Positions 26,943 through 36,074 of a stretch of 64,000 nt of DNA are shown in pieces (the stretch's first letter is position 1; the number at the start of each line of letters is the position of its first letter). The translations under genes and the position numbers were made by a program. The stretch is taken from contig JANQSI010000004.1 in NCBI GenBank assembly GCA_028284125.1, positions 310,001-374,000 on the forward strand, read 5' to 3'. Under the pieces are notes generated by a model. That model did no database searches. It saw only the letters and a program-made list of their open reading frames with translations, and was not told the origin of the DNA. The stretch comes from Cyclobacteriaceae bacterium (GTDB lineage Bacteria > Bacteroidota > Bacteroidia > Cytophagales > Cyclobacteriaceae).

Positions 26943-27785
26943 TCAAATTGATTGAGTGACTTCCTGATTCCAAACACCTGTGGCCATCGTTTTTTCCGCA
27001 TATTCTTGGAAGTCCGTTGCCTTCCTTCCCAATACGTTTTCCACATCTTTGGATACACTTTGATTATCGGGATTGCCAAGAACTTCCTGGAAAAGGTATC
27101 CGAATAACCAAACGTACGATTCTGGTAATCCAGCAGCTTCCATTCCTTTTTTGAATTCTTCGATGGTTATGGGTTGGTAATGGATGTCTCTTCCTATTGT
27201 TTGAGCCATGGTTGCTACCACTTCTCTAAAAGTCATTTTTCTTGGACCGGTGACAGTTATAGTCTGTCCATTGTAGTTGTCATCGACCAATACTTTTGTG
27301 ACCACATCCGCAATATCATCAGCATCCACAAATGGAATTTCTGCATCAGGCATTGGAAGTGCTACCTGACCAGCCAGAACAAAATCAAGGAAAGCTCCTT
27401 CACTGAAATTTTGATTGAACCAGGAAGCTCTGACCAATGTATAGTTTAGGCCTGAGTTCGCGACAATTTGCTCACAAGCCTCAGCTTCTGCTTCTCCTTT
27501 TCCGGAAAGAAGAACTACTTTTTCTAATCCTTCCTTAAGTGCGGCTTCTGTAAGTGCAGTGATTGCGTCTCTGGCACCTGGCACTGCCAGGTCAGGATAA
27601 TAAACAATGTATGCTCGATCCATACCTTTCAATGCCTGTGAATAAGTGGTAGGATCGTCCCAATTGAAAGCGGGTGCATTTCTTCTTGATCCGATTCTGA
27701 CATTGTGTCCTTGTTGAGTTAATCCTTCAACAACTCGGCGACCAGTCTTACCGGTTCCTCCGATTACTAAGATGTTGTGTTTCAT
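26943..27785 (-). CDS. NmrA-like NAD(P)-binding protein
   Basis: The ATG at 27785 begins directly with the nucleotide-binding strand (MKHNILVIGGTGKTGRRVVE, GxxGxxG near residue 10), giving 280 residues. The 42 codons upstream in frame overlap the preceding gene and are not expected to be used. The Rossmann fold continues with RIGSRRNAPAF and GMDRAYIVYYPD; the catalytic Tyr-Lys pair of classical SDRs is not evident, as in NmrA-like redox sensors and quinone oxidoreductase relatives. It follows a DUF1772 gene by 32 bp, a pairing that suggests a joint redox or detoxification role under the AraC regulator further upstream. Confidence 0.87.
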   Translation of the reverse strand: MKHNILVIGGTGKTGRRVVEGLTQQGHNVRIGSRRNAPAFNWDDPTTYSQALKGMDRAYIVYYPDLAVPGARDAITALTEAALKEGLEKVVLLSGKGEAEAEACEQIVANSGLNYTLVRASWFNQNFSEGAFLDFVLAGQVALPMPDAEIPFVDADDIADVVTKVLVDDNYNGQTITVTGPRKMTFREVVATMAQTIGRDIHYQPITIEEFKKGMEAAGLPESYVWLFGYLFQEVLGNPDNQSVSKDVENVLGRKATDFQEYAEKTMATGVWNQEVTQSI

Positions 27786-27817
27786 TTTTAATTGATATTT
27801 GAGTTTAAGTTTTGAGT

Positions 27818-28321
27818 TCAGATATTTTTCGCTTGCATGAAAAGCGCAAGAGCGGCCAGCACAAATGAGAGAACAGCAAATACGGTTCTGATCAGATGTA
27901 ACCTGTTCCAATTAGTTTCATAGGATTTTCTGAACGCAGTAATTTGATCTTGCGTGATCTCTGCTATTTTCAATACATCCAATTGATTATTTAGTGGCAC
28001 ATTTCCAAAGGCTGTGACTCCTACAGTTCCAATTAAGTAGGTAATCGAAGAAAACAGGATCAACCCGAAAACCCACCTACTTGAATGGAATTCATAGATA
28101 CTGGAGATGCTTAGCAAAATGATGCTCCCAAAAAAGATCAGGAAGAATGCCGGATTCAAAATGGCTCGATTTATCGACTGCATCGTTTCGAGGTAGGTTA
28201 AATCCATGACCTTTTTTGTCCCCGGAATAACAGATACTGACCAGGCATAAAACAAGCCTGCCGAGAGTCCAGTTAGGATTACTGATCCTAATAAAATGAG
28301 TGATTTTAAAGAGAGTACCAT
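27818..28321 (-). CDS. DUF1772 (anthrone oxygenase-like) membrane protein
   Basis: The ATG at 28321 gives 167 residues starting with the first TM helix (MVLSLKSLILLGSVILTGLS); the longer frame adds a polar leader that does not fit the family. Four TM helices are expected at about 7-27, 52-73, 82-103 and 143-163. The family signature AGLFYAWSVSVIPG lies after TM1, and NVPLNNQL lies in the long loop. DUF1772 includes fungal anthrone oxygenases, but bacterial members are uncharacterised. It sits between the AraC regulator and the NmrA-like gene, all on one strand. Confidence 0.85.
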   Translation of the reverse strand: MVLSLKSLILLGSVILTGLSAGLFYAWSVSVIPGTKKVMDLTYLETMQSINRAILNPAFFLIFFGSIILLSISSIYEFHSSRWVFGLILFSSITYLIGTVGVTAFGNVPLNNQLDVLKIAEITQDQITAFRKSYETNWNRLHLIRTVFAVLSFVLAALALFMQAKNI

Positions 28322-28436
28322 ACCTAAAATGTTTATGTCGTGTTTAAATACAAGTGTAAAATTGGGAGCTGGGTCAACCTTGTTCTTGACACTTTGTGCC
28401 AATGTTTTGACATTTTAGGCCAAACGGCTGGCTTGA

Positions 28437-29423
28437 TCAGCTATTACGGAATTCGACAGGGGATAAACCTGTCCATCTTTTAAATGCGCGGTTAAAGGCA
28501 CTTTGTTCAGAAAAGCCAGTTTCAAAGGCGATCTCAGCAATGCTTCTGTTGGAATTTTTGAGCTGGTCTTTGGAAATTTCTTCTTGAACCTTTTTAATCA
28601 GATCGCGAAAGGTGACACCATTTTCTGAAAGCCTTCGTGTAAGAGTTCGATTGCTCATTCCGACATGCGTGCAAACTTGTGTGATGCTTGGGATACCACT
28701 TGGGAGCGCATTTTTAATCAGAGCTTCAATGTCCTTTGCAACTTTGTTTGCACTTATTTCTATTCCTTTCGTTTCTTCATCTACACGCTCCAGCAAGAAA
28801 TGATTGATGCTCTTGTCAGCTTTTGCGGTTCGCGTTTCAAGATCTTCTGTTTTGTAGCTTATGGAATAGTAAGGTTGATTGAAGAGGATTGAACATTTAA
28901 ATGCCTGTTCATAGTCGGTGAGTGTTGACGGACTGCTATGCTTGAATGTGACTTCTATCGGAGAAATATCAGTCTCCGTCATTGCTTTCAACACAACAAC
29001 CGTTGCTGACAGTGTGGCTTCATTGGAAAGCTCCAGACCTCTTCTATGCGGTTCTCTGTGCAGATAAACAATGGAGATGTCATCCTCCTTTTTTACCTGA
29101 AAAACATAGGTATTTGAAAGTAGCTTAAAATACCGTTCGCTTCTCTCGAAGATTTCACCAGCCCAGGAACAGGTTCGCCATGAAAGGCCCAAGACACCAT
29201 AGTCTTCAATTTTCATTTCTTGCCCTACTCGAATGGAAAAGCCTGGTCCAAGTTTCTTGTCAAGAAACTCATGCAACTCAAAGAAATGATCAGCTGGCAC
29301 TGCCTGGATATTACCAATAGAATCAATTGGAGTGGGGAGGTTATTCAATTCATCTCTACTCATGCCTTCGGCGATGGCATGTTGCAGCATTTTGTTGTAC
29401 AGGTGAATCGAGATATAGTTCAA
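28437..29423 (-). CDS. AraC-family regulator with Arabinose_bd-type N-terminal domain
   Basis: This 328-residue regulator has residues about 20-205 matching the Arabinose_bd/OruR-type sensor domain (EDYGVLGLSWRTCSWAGEIF, PHRRGLELSNEATLSATV). Two helix-turn-helix motifs follow at about 235-325: SITQVCTHVGMSNRTLTRRL and RSIAEIAFETGFSEQSAFNR, ending FKRWTGLSPVEFR. It lies 115 bp upstream of the DUF1772/NmrA pair on the same strand and probably controls it. The ligand is unknown. Confidence 0.92.
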   Translation of the reverse strand: MNYISIHLYNKMLQHAIAEGMSRDELNNLPTPIDSIGNIQAVPADHFFELHEFLDKKLGPGFSIRVGQEMKIEDYGVLGLSWRTCSWAGEIFERSERYFKLLSNTYVFQVKKEDDISIVYLHREPHRRGLELSNEATLSATVVVLKAMTETDISPIEVTFKHSSPSTLTDYEQAFKCSILFNQPYYSISYKTEDLETRTAKADKSINHFLLERVDEETKGIEISANKVAKDIEALIKNALPSGIPSITQVCTHVGMSNRTLTRRLSENGVTFRDLIKKVQEEISKDQLKNSNRSIAEIAFETGFSEQSAFNRAFKRWTGLSPVEFRNS

Positions 29424-29501
29424 ACCTCTTGTGTTGACTTTTACTAATGTACAACAGTCGAAGAGAAGAACTGTTAGAGCCCTAGAGTAGGACTCGAAGG
29501 A

Positions 29502-30551
29502 TCAGTGACCATTAAAAATTCTTTGCAATGGTTCGGATTCTATAAGTTTTTTCCATCTATCACTTGAATACTCCCAGGTATCTCCAAATACATTTTCCAA
29601 GTCATGACCACCGAACAGAAGGACTCGATTTTTGCTTTCATCGTAAACCATATTCGTATGATTTCTGGGAGAAGGACTATTAGCTGAGTCAAGCTTACTC
29701 CACTTGTCTTCATGAAAAATCCATGTATTGTTAACTCTTGATTCTCCATTCCATCCTCCAAATCGAATTATTCTCTCTTGTCGATTATCATAAACCATTG
29801 CAGAATTAAAAATGCCCTCAGGTTGTGTGATATCTAATTTTTTCCATACTTCTCCATCCCATGACCAGGTTTGGCCACTGTTTTCTCCATATTGTTTATC
29901 AATGGTATTGCCACCGAAAAGAATGACAGCTCTTTTACTTGCATCATAAACCAAGGAAACTCCATGTCTATTGGAAGGACCTTCGTTTGAGACCAATTTC
30001 CAATTATCATCACTGAACTCCCAGGTATCTCCAAATGGAGTGTATTCTCCCCCATTGATGTAATATCCTCCAAACAAAACCATGGTTTGGCGATTTTCAT
30101 CATAGACCATTGCAGCTTCAGCCCTTGCTGGTGGAGTATCAACTGGATTCAGTTTGTTCCATTCATTATTTCTGAATTCCCAGGTGTCGTTCAGTAAGTT
30201 GTTTTGATCGACTTCCTCCCCGAACAATACTTTACTTCCACCAAATAGAACCAGTCGATCGTTCTTTTTATCATAACTCAACGAACTAAACGTTCTTTGT
30301 TCTGGTCCACTCGTTACATCTATTTTTTGCCAATTCTCACCTTTCCAAGCCCATAAATCTGAGAACACTTCTTTTTCACTTGCTCCTCCAAAGAGATAGA
30401 CGGTCGATTCATTGAAATGGTAAGCCATTGCATGCGCATTTCTGACGGTGATTGTTTCGTTTTTAGTATTGAATGATGTTTTCTGTTCCGGTTTTTGTCC
30501 GCACGAGTAAAAAAGCAGAGTGGAAAGAATAAAAATCAAGTTTTGCTTCAT
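29502..30551 (-). CDS. Kelch-repeat lipoprotein
   Basis: This 349-residue lipoprotein has the signal MKQNLIFILSTLLFYSC (lipobox Cys17). Six Kelch-type blades follow, each with a VLFGG / VLLFGG strand, then a turn, then W-E/A-W/F: HAMAYHFNESTVYLFGGASE, LSYDKKNDRLVLFGGSK, MVYDENRQTMVLFGGY, LVYDASKRAVILFGGNT, MVYDNRQERIIRFGGW, MVYDESKNRVLLFGGHD. It is probably a carbohydrate- or protein-binding propeller on the envelope surface. It has its own 5' region, because a terminator separates it from the gene upstream. Confidence 0.87.
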   Translation of the reverse strand: MKQNLIFILSTLLFYSCGQKPEQKTSFNTKNETITVRNAHAMAYHFNESTVYLFGGASEKEVFSDLWAWKGENWQKIDVTSGPEQRTFSSLSYDKKNDRLVLFGGSKVLFGEEVDQNNLLNDTWEFRNNEWNKLNPVDTPPARAEAAMVYDENRQTMVLFGGYYINGGEYTPFGDTWEFSDDNWKLVSNEGPSNRHGVSLVYDASKRAVILFGGNTIDKQYGENSGQTWSWDGEVWKKLDITQPEGIFNSAMVYDNRQERIIRFGGWNGESRVNNTWIFHEDKWSKLDSANSPSPRNHTNMVYDESKNRVLLFGGHDLENVFGDTWEYSSDRWKKLIESEPLQRIFNGH

Positions 30552-30612
30552 AAGAGTGTACCAACGATCATTATGAAGCGAGAGTTTTTACTCTGTTGTA
30601 TAATGCAAAAAT

Positions 30613-30635
30613 GGCGCGAGCTATAAGCTCGCGCC
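30613..30635 (-). terminator. Hairpin terminator after the redoxin-hydrolase gene
   Basis: A perfect 10-bp stem GGCGCGAGCT / AGCTCGCGCC has loop ATA. On the minus strand it is followed by ATTTTTGC, so it ends the transcript coming from 30705. The rest of the 30552-30704 gap shows no gene. Confidence 0.75.
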
Positions 30636-30704
30636 TGTTAGGAAAGTATTCAAAAGCTCGATTAAAACTTAAAAAAGTAGCTATGAAGAAAGGCTGGGAA
30701 AACA

Positions 30705-32000
30705 CTAGTTAGATGCATTTTCCTCATTTTCTGTTATCAAATACTTTTCGAACCAGGAGATGATTTTTGGCTCCAATGTGTCTGAATTCTTAAACATATC
30801 CGTGCCATGGCCTGCTTCCTTGTACAATACGTATTCACTCTGTGAATTGTTTGAGGCTATCACGATTTCTTTCATCTTGTCAACTGACCAATCTTCGCTA
30901 CTGACACCTGTTAGTATCGGGATGTCGCTTTTCTTATAAAATTTCATATGAAGATCGTCTGCTGGTCCGGAAAGCAATGCTGCTGCTTTAATTCTTTCTG
31001 GAAACGTGCGTGCCATCTCTGAGGCCATGAAAACCCCACAACTTGCACCTGCTACAACCATATCATCAGTATTTACACCTTCTTGGCTTGAGAGAAAATC
31101 GAGAGCCGTTATCATATCTTCCTTCCAGACTCCACGCCATCGCTTTGCTGCATTTTCCATTCCAGACCAGTCGGGGTTGGAGCCTTCACTCGCACCGTGT
31201 CCTCTATAGTCATAGGTGAGTACATGGACACCGCGTTGAGCCAGCTCCTCAGCAACATAGTTCCAGGGCCTTCGGCCATTACCATCACACTGATGGAAAA
31301 GAATAGCAGCTGGACCTGGCACTCCTGGATTGAAATACGTTCCTTTTAGTGTTATTCCGTCTTTTGTTTCTATGTCAACAATATAGGCACCACCAGGACC
31401 ATCGTCAGGTCTTGGGATTCTACAACCACGACCATGAGCAACCTTGGTCCTTATTTCGTCGCCCTTGATGTATGCATTGAGTGCATCTGCCAAATAGGTT
31501 TCTGTAACTTCAGCCACATCAAACATGTTATCATCTGGCATTCCCATGAACTTGAGTTTGAGGTCTTTATCAAACAAATAGCAGGTTGGAGTTACTTGGG
31601 CATCAAATGCATTGGCTAATACAAACTCCCTTTCCATCAGGTAATCGTATTTCAATTTATTTTCTTTGGCGAATACTCTCATTTCTTCCATCGTCTCACC
31701 TTCGATTCGCTGTGTCTCGTTGGAATTGACCCATATCACATTGATCCCATTGGCTTCAGCTAAATCATTGGCTTTTATTAATCGATCGTACCAACGTTCG
31801 ATTGCCACGCATTCGTTGGCGGCAAAAACGATCAAAAGACCATTCTTCCTTTTGAAATCCGATAGCTTGTATTGTTTCCCATCGATGTGATCCAATACAA
31901 GGTCTTGGTGCGGCAAAGGATCATTTATGGCTATTCCTTGCGCACTTGCTGTCATCACGGACCCGAAGATGACGAGCATTACTATAGTTAGCGTTTTCAT
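30705..32000 (-). CDS. Exported redoxin (thioredoxin-fold) domain fused to an alpha/beta hydrolase
   Basis: This is a 431-residue two-domain protein. A signal peptide (MKTLTIVMLVIFGSVMTASA) leads into an AhpC/TSA-type thioredoxin fold (about 22-170): PLPHQDLVLDHIDGKQYKLS, then FAANECVAIERWYDRLIKA with a single Cys where related proteins have a CPxC-like motif, and TPTCYLFDKD with the cis-proline loop. Residues about 205-425 form a dienelactone-hydrolase-like alpha/beta hydrolase: DYRGHGASEG, nucleophile elbow VAGASCGVFMA, Asp in LTGVSSEDWSV or the preceding LLSGPADD, and His in AGHGTDMF. A TlpA-like thioredoxin gene ends 7 bp upstream on the same strand, so they form an operon. Confidence 0.83.
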   Translation of the reverse strand: MKTLTIVMLVIFGSVMTASAQGIAINDPLPHQDLVLDHIDGKQYKLSDFKRKNGLLIVFAANECVAIERWYDRLIKANDLAEANGINVIWVNSNETQRIEGETMEEMRVFAKENKLKYDYLMEREFVLANAFDAQVTPTCYLFDKDLKLKFMGMPDDNMFDVAEVTETYLADALNAYIKGDEIRTKVAHGRGCRIPRPDDGPGGAYIVDIETKDGITLKGTYFNPGVPGPAAILFHQCDGNGRRPWNYVAEELAQRGVHVLTYDYRGHGASEGSNPDWSGMENAAKRWRGVWKEDMITALDFLSSQEGVNTDDMVVAGASCGVFMASEMARTFPERIKAAALLSGPADDLHMKFYKKSDIPILTGVSSEDWSVDKMKEIVIASNNSQSEYVLYKEAGHGTDMFKNSDTLEPKIISWFEKYLITENEENASN

Positions 32001-32007
32001 TATGATT

Positions 32008-32469
32008 TTAAAATTTGTTATTGATTGAAATAAGGTCTTTTTCTGTCAGTTTTCGGTCGTAGGAGGCAATCACTTTTCCGGACTTGTAGATCAGTGTCAT
32101 AGGCACAGCACCATACCATTTTGGGAAAATTGTAGCGAGTTTTTGATCTTTCGCTGTGAGAAGGTAATGCTTCCCATACCCTCCACGTTTGTTCAGAACA
32201 GCAGTGGTTTTGTTTACCTGTTTTTCCTGATCCATGGAGACAAACACAAGGTCAAATCGGTCATTATTTTTATTGAGTTCTACCAGGTCAGGGATTTCTT
32301 CAATGCAGGGCTTACACCAAATAGCCCAGAAGTTCACAATGACAGGCTTTTCATATTTTTTGATCATTTCATCATACCCTTCGAGATCCAGCAACTCTAT
32401 TTTGGTCTCCTCAGGTTGAAGAAAGCCCGAAAGGGATAGGTACAAGAGAATAATCACCAATTTTCTCAT
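32008..32469 (-). CDS. TlpA-like periplasmic thioredoxin
   Basis: This 153-residue exported thioredoxin-family protein has the signal MRKLVIILLYLSLSGFLQ, then a TlpA/ResA-type fold with the active site FWAIWCKPCIEEIPDL (about 47-62) and the cis-Pro loop AVPMTLIYKSG. It probably reduces or exchanges disulfides in the periplasm. It is first gene of the pair with the redoxin-hydrolase fusion and divergent from a LytTR regulator, with 149 bp between the starts, which makes joint regulation plausible. Confidence 0.88.
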   Translation of the reverse strand: MRKLVIILLYLSLSGFLQPEETKIELLDLEGYDEMIKKYEKPVIVNFWAIWCKPCIEEIPDLVELNKNNDRFDLVFVSMDQEKQVNKTTAVLNKRGGYGKHYLLTAKDQKLATIFPKWYGAVPMTLIYKSGKVIASYDRKLTEKDLISINNKF

Positions 32470-32618
32470 GATGTATTTTGAAAATTCAATGCAGAGTTAC
32501 GCTTAGGCTTAGATATGGATACAGTCGGCCTTCGAATCGTGTTTGAAACCATGAATTTTTGTCTGAAATCCGGCTTTGACACTCGAACCGAAGGATTAAA
32601 TTGGCCGTTTTAATTAGC

Positions 32619-33497
32619 ATGAATCTCCGGAAGATTGAGTTCTCACTCTTAAGGAAACCAGTTTTTATCCTTATTGCAGTGGTAGTATTCTTAATGAGGT
32701 ATACCCAGGTTGATTATCAATCCTGCTATTCGGATGCCCAGTCATTGAATAGTTCTTTGTCATTCAATGACTTCATGGTTGATATTTTAATGGGCAAGTT
32801 TCTTTTTGCCTTGATCACGGTGGTTATCCTTTTTGAAGCGTTGAGACGGTTTTCAACCAGGTATAAACTGGATCGTATTCGCTTCAGTGTAAAAGGGGTC
32901 TTAGGCTATCAATTCCGAATGGTGGTGTTGGTATCGGTCACACTCCTCATTTACTTGTCAATTGTTATTCCTATTCAGGAAATGACTTCCAATGTGGAGT
33001 TAAGAATTGACCAGGACCCGATATTGATGGCAGAGGTACTGGCCAGTCATTTTTCATTTGTGTTGCTGTTGGGAATGGCATTTGGGAATATCAACATGGT
33101 TCACAACCTGCTCTACCAACCCAATCGACAGCTTGGACAGAGATCTACCATTGAGGCTTATGATGCTATTGGAAAAGTAGAAATAGAAATTGAGGAGATT
33201 ACCTACATCGAACGTGTTGATAGAAAATATTATGCGCATACTTCCGAGAAACAATTCGAAATGAAAAAGAACATTTCGGAACTGGAAAAAGAACTTCAGC
33301 CTTACGGTTTTTTCAAAGCCAATCGCTCGGTGTTAATCAATAAGCAATTCATTGACAGCATTCGATTCTGGCAGTTCGATAAATACATCTTGACCTTAAA
33401 AGCTCAGGAAGGGGTTGAAATCAACCTCTCAAGATCAAGGAGAAATGAACTGAAGCGACAGAATGGATTTGAGAATGGTGGTCCGAAGGGGCTTTAG
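32619..33497 (+). CDS. Membrane-anchored LytTR DNA-binding regulator
   Basis: The ATG at 32619 gives 292 residues; an in-frame TTG six codons earlier is less likely. Four TM segments at about 15-33, 55-80, 104-128 and 144-166 precede a LytTR domain (about 190-290): IEEITYIERVDRKYYAHTS, then FFKANRSVLINKQFIDSI, then INLSRSRRNELK. It is similar in design to the regulator at 11262-11999, but only the DNA-binding halves resemble each other clearly. It is divergent from the TlpA/redoxin-hydrolase pair, the best candidate target. Confidence 0.87.
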   Translation: MNLRKIEFSLLRKPVFILIAVVVFLMRYTQVDYQSCYSDAQSLNSSLSFNDFMVDILMGKFLFALITVVILFEALRRFSTRYKLDRIRFSVKGVLGYQFRMVVLVSVTLLIYLSIVIPIQEMTSNVELRIDQDPILMAEVLASHFSFVLLLGMAFGNINMVHNLLYQPNRQLGQRSTIEAYDAIGKVEIEIEEITYIERVDRKYYAHTSEKQFEMKKNISELEKELQPYGFFKANRSVLINKQFIDSIRFWQFDKYILTLKAQEGVEINLSRSRRNELKRQNGFENGGPKGL

Positions 33498-33529
33498 ATC
33501 CGTTCTTGATAATGAGACAAACACCCCAT

Positions 33530-34663
33530 TTATAAGTCACTCAACCACCACTTACTTGTATTAGGCAAAGAATCAGTAAGCTGTATAACCTCTCCGATTT
33601 TGGGGGTGGCGATCGGAACGTTCATTTCGTGTGCTGCTTCTGTTATTCGTTCAACTGGGTCTGTCCAGCTGTGAGTGGCCAGTGCAAACGACCCCCAGTG
33701 GATCGGAATAATCAATTTAGCTTTGACATCCTGTGCAGCTACTACTGACTCTTCAGGCATCATGTGTACATCTTTCCAAAGTTCATTGTACTGACCGCAT
33801 TCCATTAAACCCACATCGAAAGGACCATATTTTTCTCCAATTTCCTTGAAGTGTTTGCCATAACCTCCGTCTCCGCTGAAATAGATGTTGGTACGTTGAT
33901 TTTGTATGATCCATGAACCCCAAAGTGTAGCCGACTGATCGGTCAACCTTCTTCCTGACATGTGTCTGGATGGGGTTAGAACAGTTTTTAGGTCTTTGTA
34001 GAAGGCTTCTTCCCACCAATCCAATTCAGATATCTTGTCTGTACTGATGTCCCATCTTTTCAAATGATTACCCACGCCGAGAGGCACAAAAAAATGATTG
34101 ACTTTGGTTTTGAGTTCATTTATTGAGGGATAATCCAAATGATCATAATGATCATGCGAAATGATTACAGCATCAATGTCTGATAGCTTGGGGATGGTAA
34201 TGGGCATTTCACGATTGAACCGAATCCGACCTAAATATCGATGTGGAGCTGCATACTGTCCGAAGATTGGGTCTATAAGTAATTTCTTTCCCCCGATCTC
34301 TATTAAAAAAGACGAATGCCCCAACCAGGTAATTCGAGTGAGCGAATCGGATGTATCCAGTAAGCTTTGCGGATCAATTTTCTCTACTTCAACGTTGTGA
34401 TCCGGCGCTACGTTTGGATCCGGGTTCATGATTTCTTTTATCATCGCCATGATGCTGTGACAATTCACTTCCATGACGATCTCTTCATCGTTGATGAAGA
34501 TGTCATCCTCGTAATGTCCGGTTGTTGCGTACAGCTTTTGCTGCTCTTCACTTACTGAACCACCGAATTGGGGGCTAAGATTAAGGAAGGCAAATCCAGT
34601 TACCGAGACTACCAGAATGATGAGGCCAAGGGTGATGAAAAACCATTTCAGTAGTATCTTCAT
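33530..34663 (-). CDS. MBL-fold hydrolase, NAPE-PLD/UlaG-like (Lactamase_B_2 type)
   Basis: This 377-residue protein has an N-terminal membrane anchor (about 5-27) and a metallo-beta-lactamase fold with an intact metal site: WLGHSSFLIEIGGKKLLIDP (about 113), SHDHYDHLDYPSI (about 168-180), FSGDGGYGKHF with the bridging Asp, and IPIHWGSFAL with the last His. The sequence order and SGDGGYG loop are typical of N-acyl-phosphatidylethanolamine phospholipase D-like enzymes; the substrate is unknown. It starts 6 bp after the AraC-family gene, so it is the last gene of a four-gene operon. Confidence 0.9.
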   Translation of the reverse strand: MKILLKWFFITLGLIILVVSVTGFAFLNLSPQFGGSVSEEQQKLYATTGHYEDDIFINDEEIVMEVNCHSIMAMIKEIMNPDPNVAPDHNVEVEKIDPQSLLDTSDSLTRITWLGHSSFLIEIGGKKLLIDPIFGQYAAPHRYLGRIRFNREMPITIPKLSDIDAVIISHDHYDHLDYPSINELKTKVNHFFVPLGVGNHLKRWDISTDKISELDWWEEAFYKDLKTVLTPSRHMSGRRLTDQSATLWGSWIIQNQRTNIYFSGDGGYGKHFKEIGEKYGPFDVGLMECGQYNELWKDVHMMPEESVVAAQDVKAKLIIPIHWGSFALATHSWTDPVERITEAAHEMNVPIATPKIGEVIQLTDSLPNTSKWWLSDL

Positions 34664-34669
34664 TCTTTT

Positions 34670-35581
34670 TTAATTCACATTGCGATATTGAGAGGGACTC
34701 ACTCCAACTTTTGCTTTAAATAATTTATTGAAACCCTGTGGGTATTCAAATCCTAGACTATAGGCAATTTGACCAACATTTTCATTGGATCCTAGTAGAC
34801 GAGTTTTGGCCATTTCAATCACATAATCTTGGATATGATCTTTGGCGCTTCTGCCTGTTTCTGATTTAATAAGATCTCCAAAATAGTTTACGGATAGATT
34901 CAATTTCTCCGCACAATCTTTAACCGATAGTATACCACTTAGCATGGGTTGTTCTGAATTGTAATATGCATTAAGGATTTTGTTAAATTCAGCCAACAGA
35001 TCCTTATTTAGGTTGGTCCTAGTATAAAATTGCCTATCATAGAATCGCTTGCTATATTTCAACAACATCTCAATATTAGCAATTATCAATTCTTGGCTGT
35101 GTTTGTCAATGTTCTGATTGTATTCGTCTTGGATTTTATCAACCAGAATGTTGAGCAATCCTATCTCTTTCTCAGATAAATGGAGTGCTTCACTTAAATC
35201 GTAGTTGAAGAACGAATATTCTTCTATTGTATTCCCCAATTCAGATTTGCGAATAAGATCTGGATGAAAAAGCAAAGTCCATCCTGAACCGCCTTCGATT
35301 CTTGTTGGTAGTTTCTCCATCTGAATAACTTGACCAGCCTTAATAAAAATCAGTGACCCATTTTCAAAATCATATGAGTTTCTTCCGTACACCATGGAAC
35401 CAGAAAAGCCTTGTTTCAAATTCACCTGATAGAAGTCGAATAGAAATTTTGAATCACCGTAATCAAGATTTATTATTCGGTCAGTCAATTCAATGACAGA
35501 AACCAAAGGATGATTGGGTTTGGGAATCCCCAGAAATGAGTGAGCCTCACTTATCGATTCAAGCCTAATGATTTCTTTCAT
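34670..35581 (-). CDS. AraC-family transcriptional regulator
   Basis: The start is taken as the ATG at 35581 (MKEIIRLESISEAHSFLGIP), one base after the SRPBCC stop codon; an ATG at 35605 overlapping that gene is also possible. The protein has about 303 residues. The N-terminal half is a cupin-like sensor (IINLDYGDSKFLFDFYQVNL), and the C-terminal half carries two HTH motifs: LSVKDCAEKLNLSVNYFGDL and NVGQIAYSLGFEYPQGFNKL, ending FKAKVGVSPSQYR. Its position within the hydrolase/SRPBCC/MBL operon suggests it controls these genes. Confidence 0.88.
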   Translation of the reverse strand: MKEIIRLESISEAHSFLGIPKPNHPLVSVIELTDRIINLDYGDSKFLFDFYQVNLKQGFSGSMVYGRNSYDFENGSLIFIKAGQVIQMEKLPTRIEGGSGWTLLFHPDLIRKSELGNTIEEYSFFNYDLSEALHLSEKEIGLLNILVDKIQDEYNQNIDKHSQELIIANIEMLLKYSKRFYDRQFYTRTNLNKDLLAEFNKILNAYYNSEQPMLSGILSVKDCAEKLNLSVNYFGDLIKSETGRSAKDHIQDYVIEMAKTRLLGSNENVGQIAYSLGFEYPQGFNKLFKAKVGVSPSQYRNVN

Positions 35582-35582
35582 A

Positions 35583-36074
35583 CTATTCGATGTTAAGACT
35601 TTCAACCCGGGCCTTCAAAGCATTATTTAAATAACCGTATGCTGTTTCCACAGGTTGAGGGTTCCAAAAGTTAACACCTATTCCGCTGTAATCTTCATGT
35701 ATGATTACTTTGGTGTATTCCCCTTGTGATTTAAGAATGTATTTATGATCAAACGTTAAAATAAACGGAAGTCCACCTTTTTGATTTAATAACTCGTTGG
35801 GAATTATTTTTTCCACCGATGCACCTATTACACTTTGATTGCTCTCATCTTGAGTAAATTGGTATTTGACTCTTTCTCCTTCCACTAGATCTCCTCCAAG
35901 CAATTGCATCACGGGGTTCCAATCTGGATATTTCTTCATATCAACCAGTACTTCCCATACGTTTTCGGACTTTGCGTTGATTATGATTTCATGGTGCACC
36001 GATTTCTTCCCTGTAAAAACAAGAACAACCAGCAATGCGATTATTCCTCCAATTATATACATCAGCTTTTTCAT
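35583..36074 (-). CDS. SRPBCC/START-like (polyketide cyclase family) membrane-anchored protein
   Basis: This 163-residue protein has one N-terminal TM helix (MKKLMYIIGGIIALLVVLVF), then a SRPBCC helix-grip fold: IIINAKSENVWEVLVDMKKY at the start, PDWNPVMQLLGG with the family W-NP, VKYQFTQDE, and the long C-terminal helix GYLNNALKARVESL. Members bind hydrophobic ligands in a deep pocket. It overlaps the upstream hydrolase gene by 4 bp (ATGA) and is followed directly by the AraC regulator, so it is tightly coupled in the operon. Confidence 0.82.
   Translation of the reverse strand: MKKLMYIIGGIIALLVVLVFTGKKSVHHEIIINAKSENVWEVLVDMKKYPDWNPVMQLLGGDLVEGERVKYQFTQDESNQSVIGASVEKIIPNELLNQKGGLPFILTFDHKYILKSQGEYTKVIIHEDYSGIGVNFWNPQPVETAYGYLNNALKARVESLNIE

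Noticed and set aside
32515-32613. 32-codon ATG frame between the TlpA-like gene and the LytTR gene
   Set aside because: Too short, no homologue-like pattern, and it lies over the expected divergent promoters.
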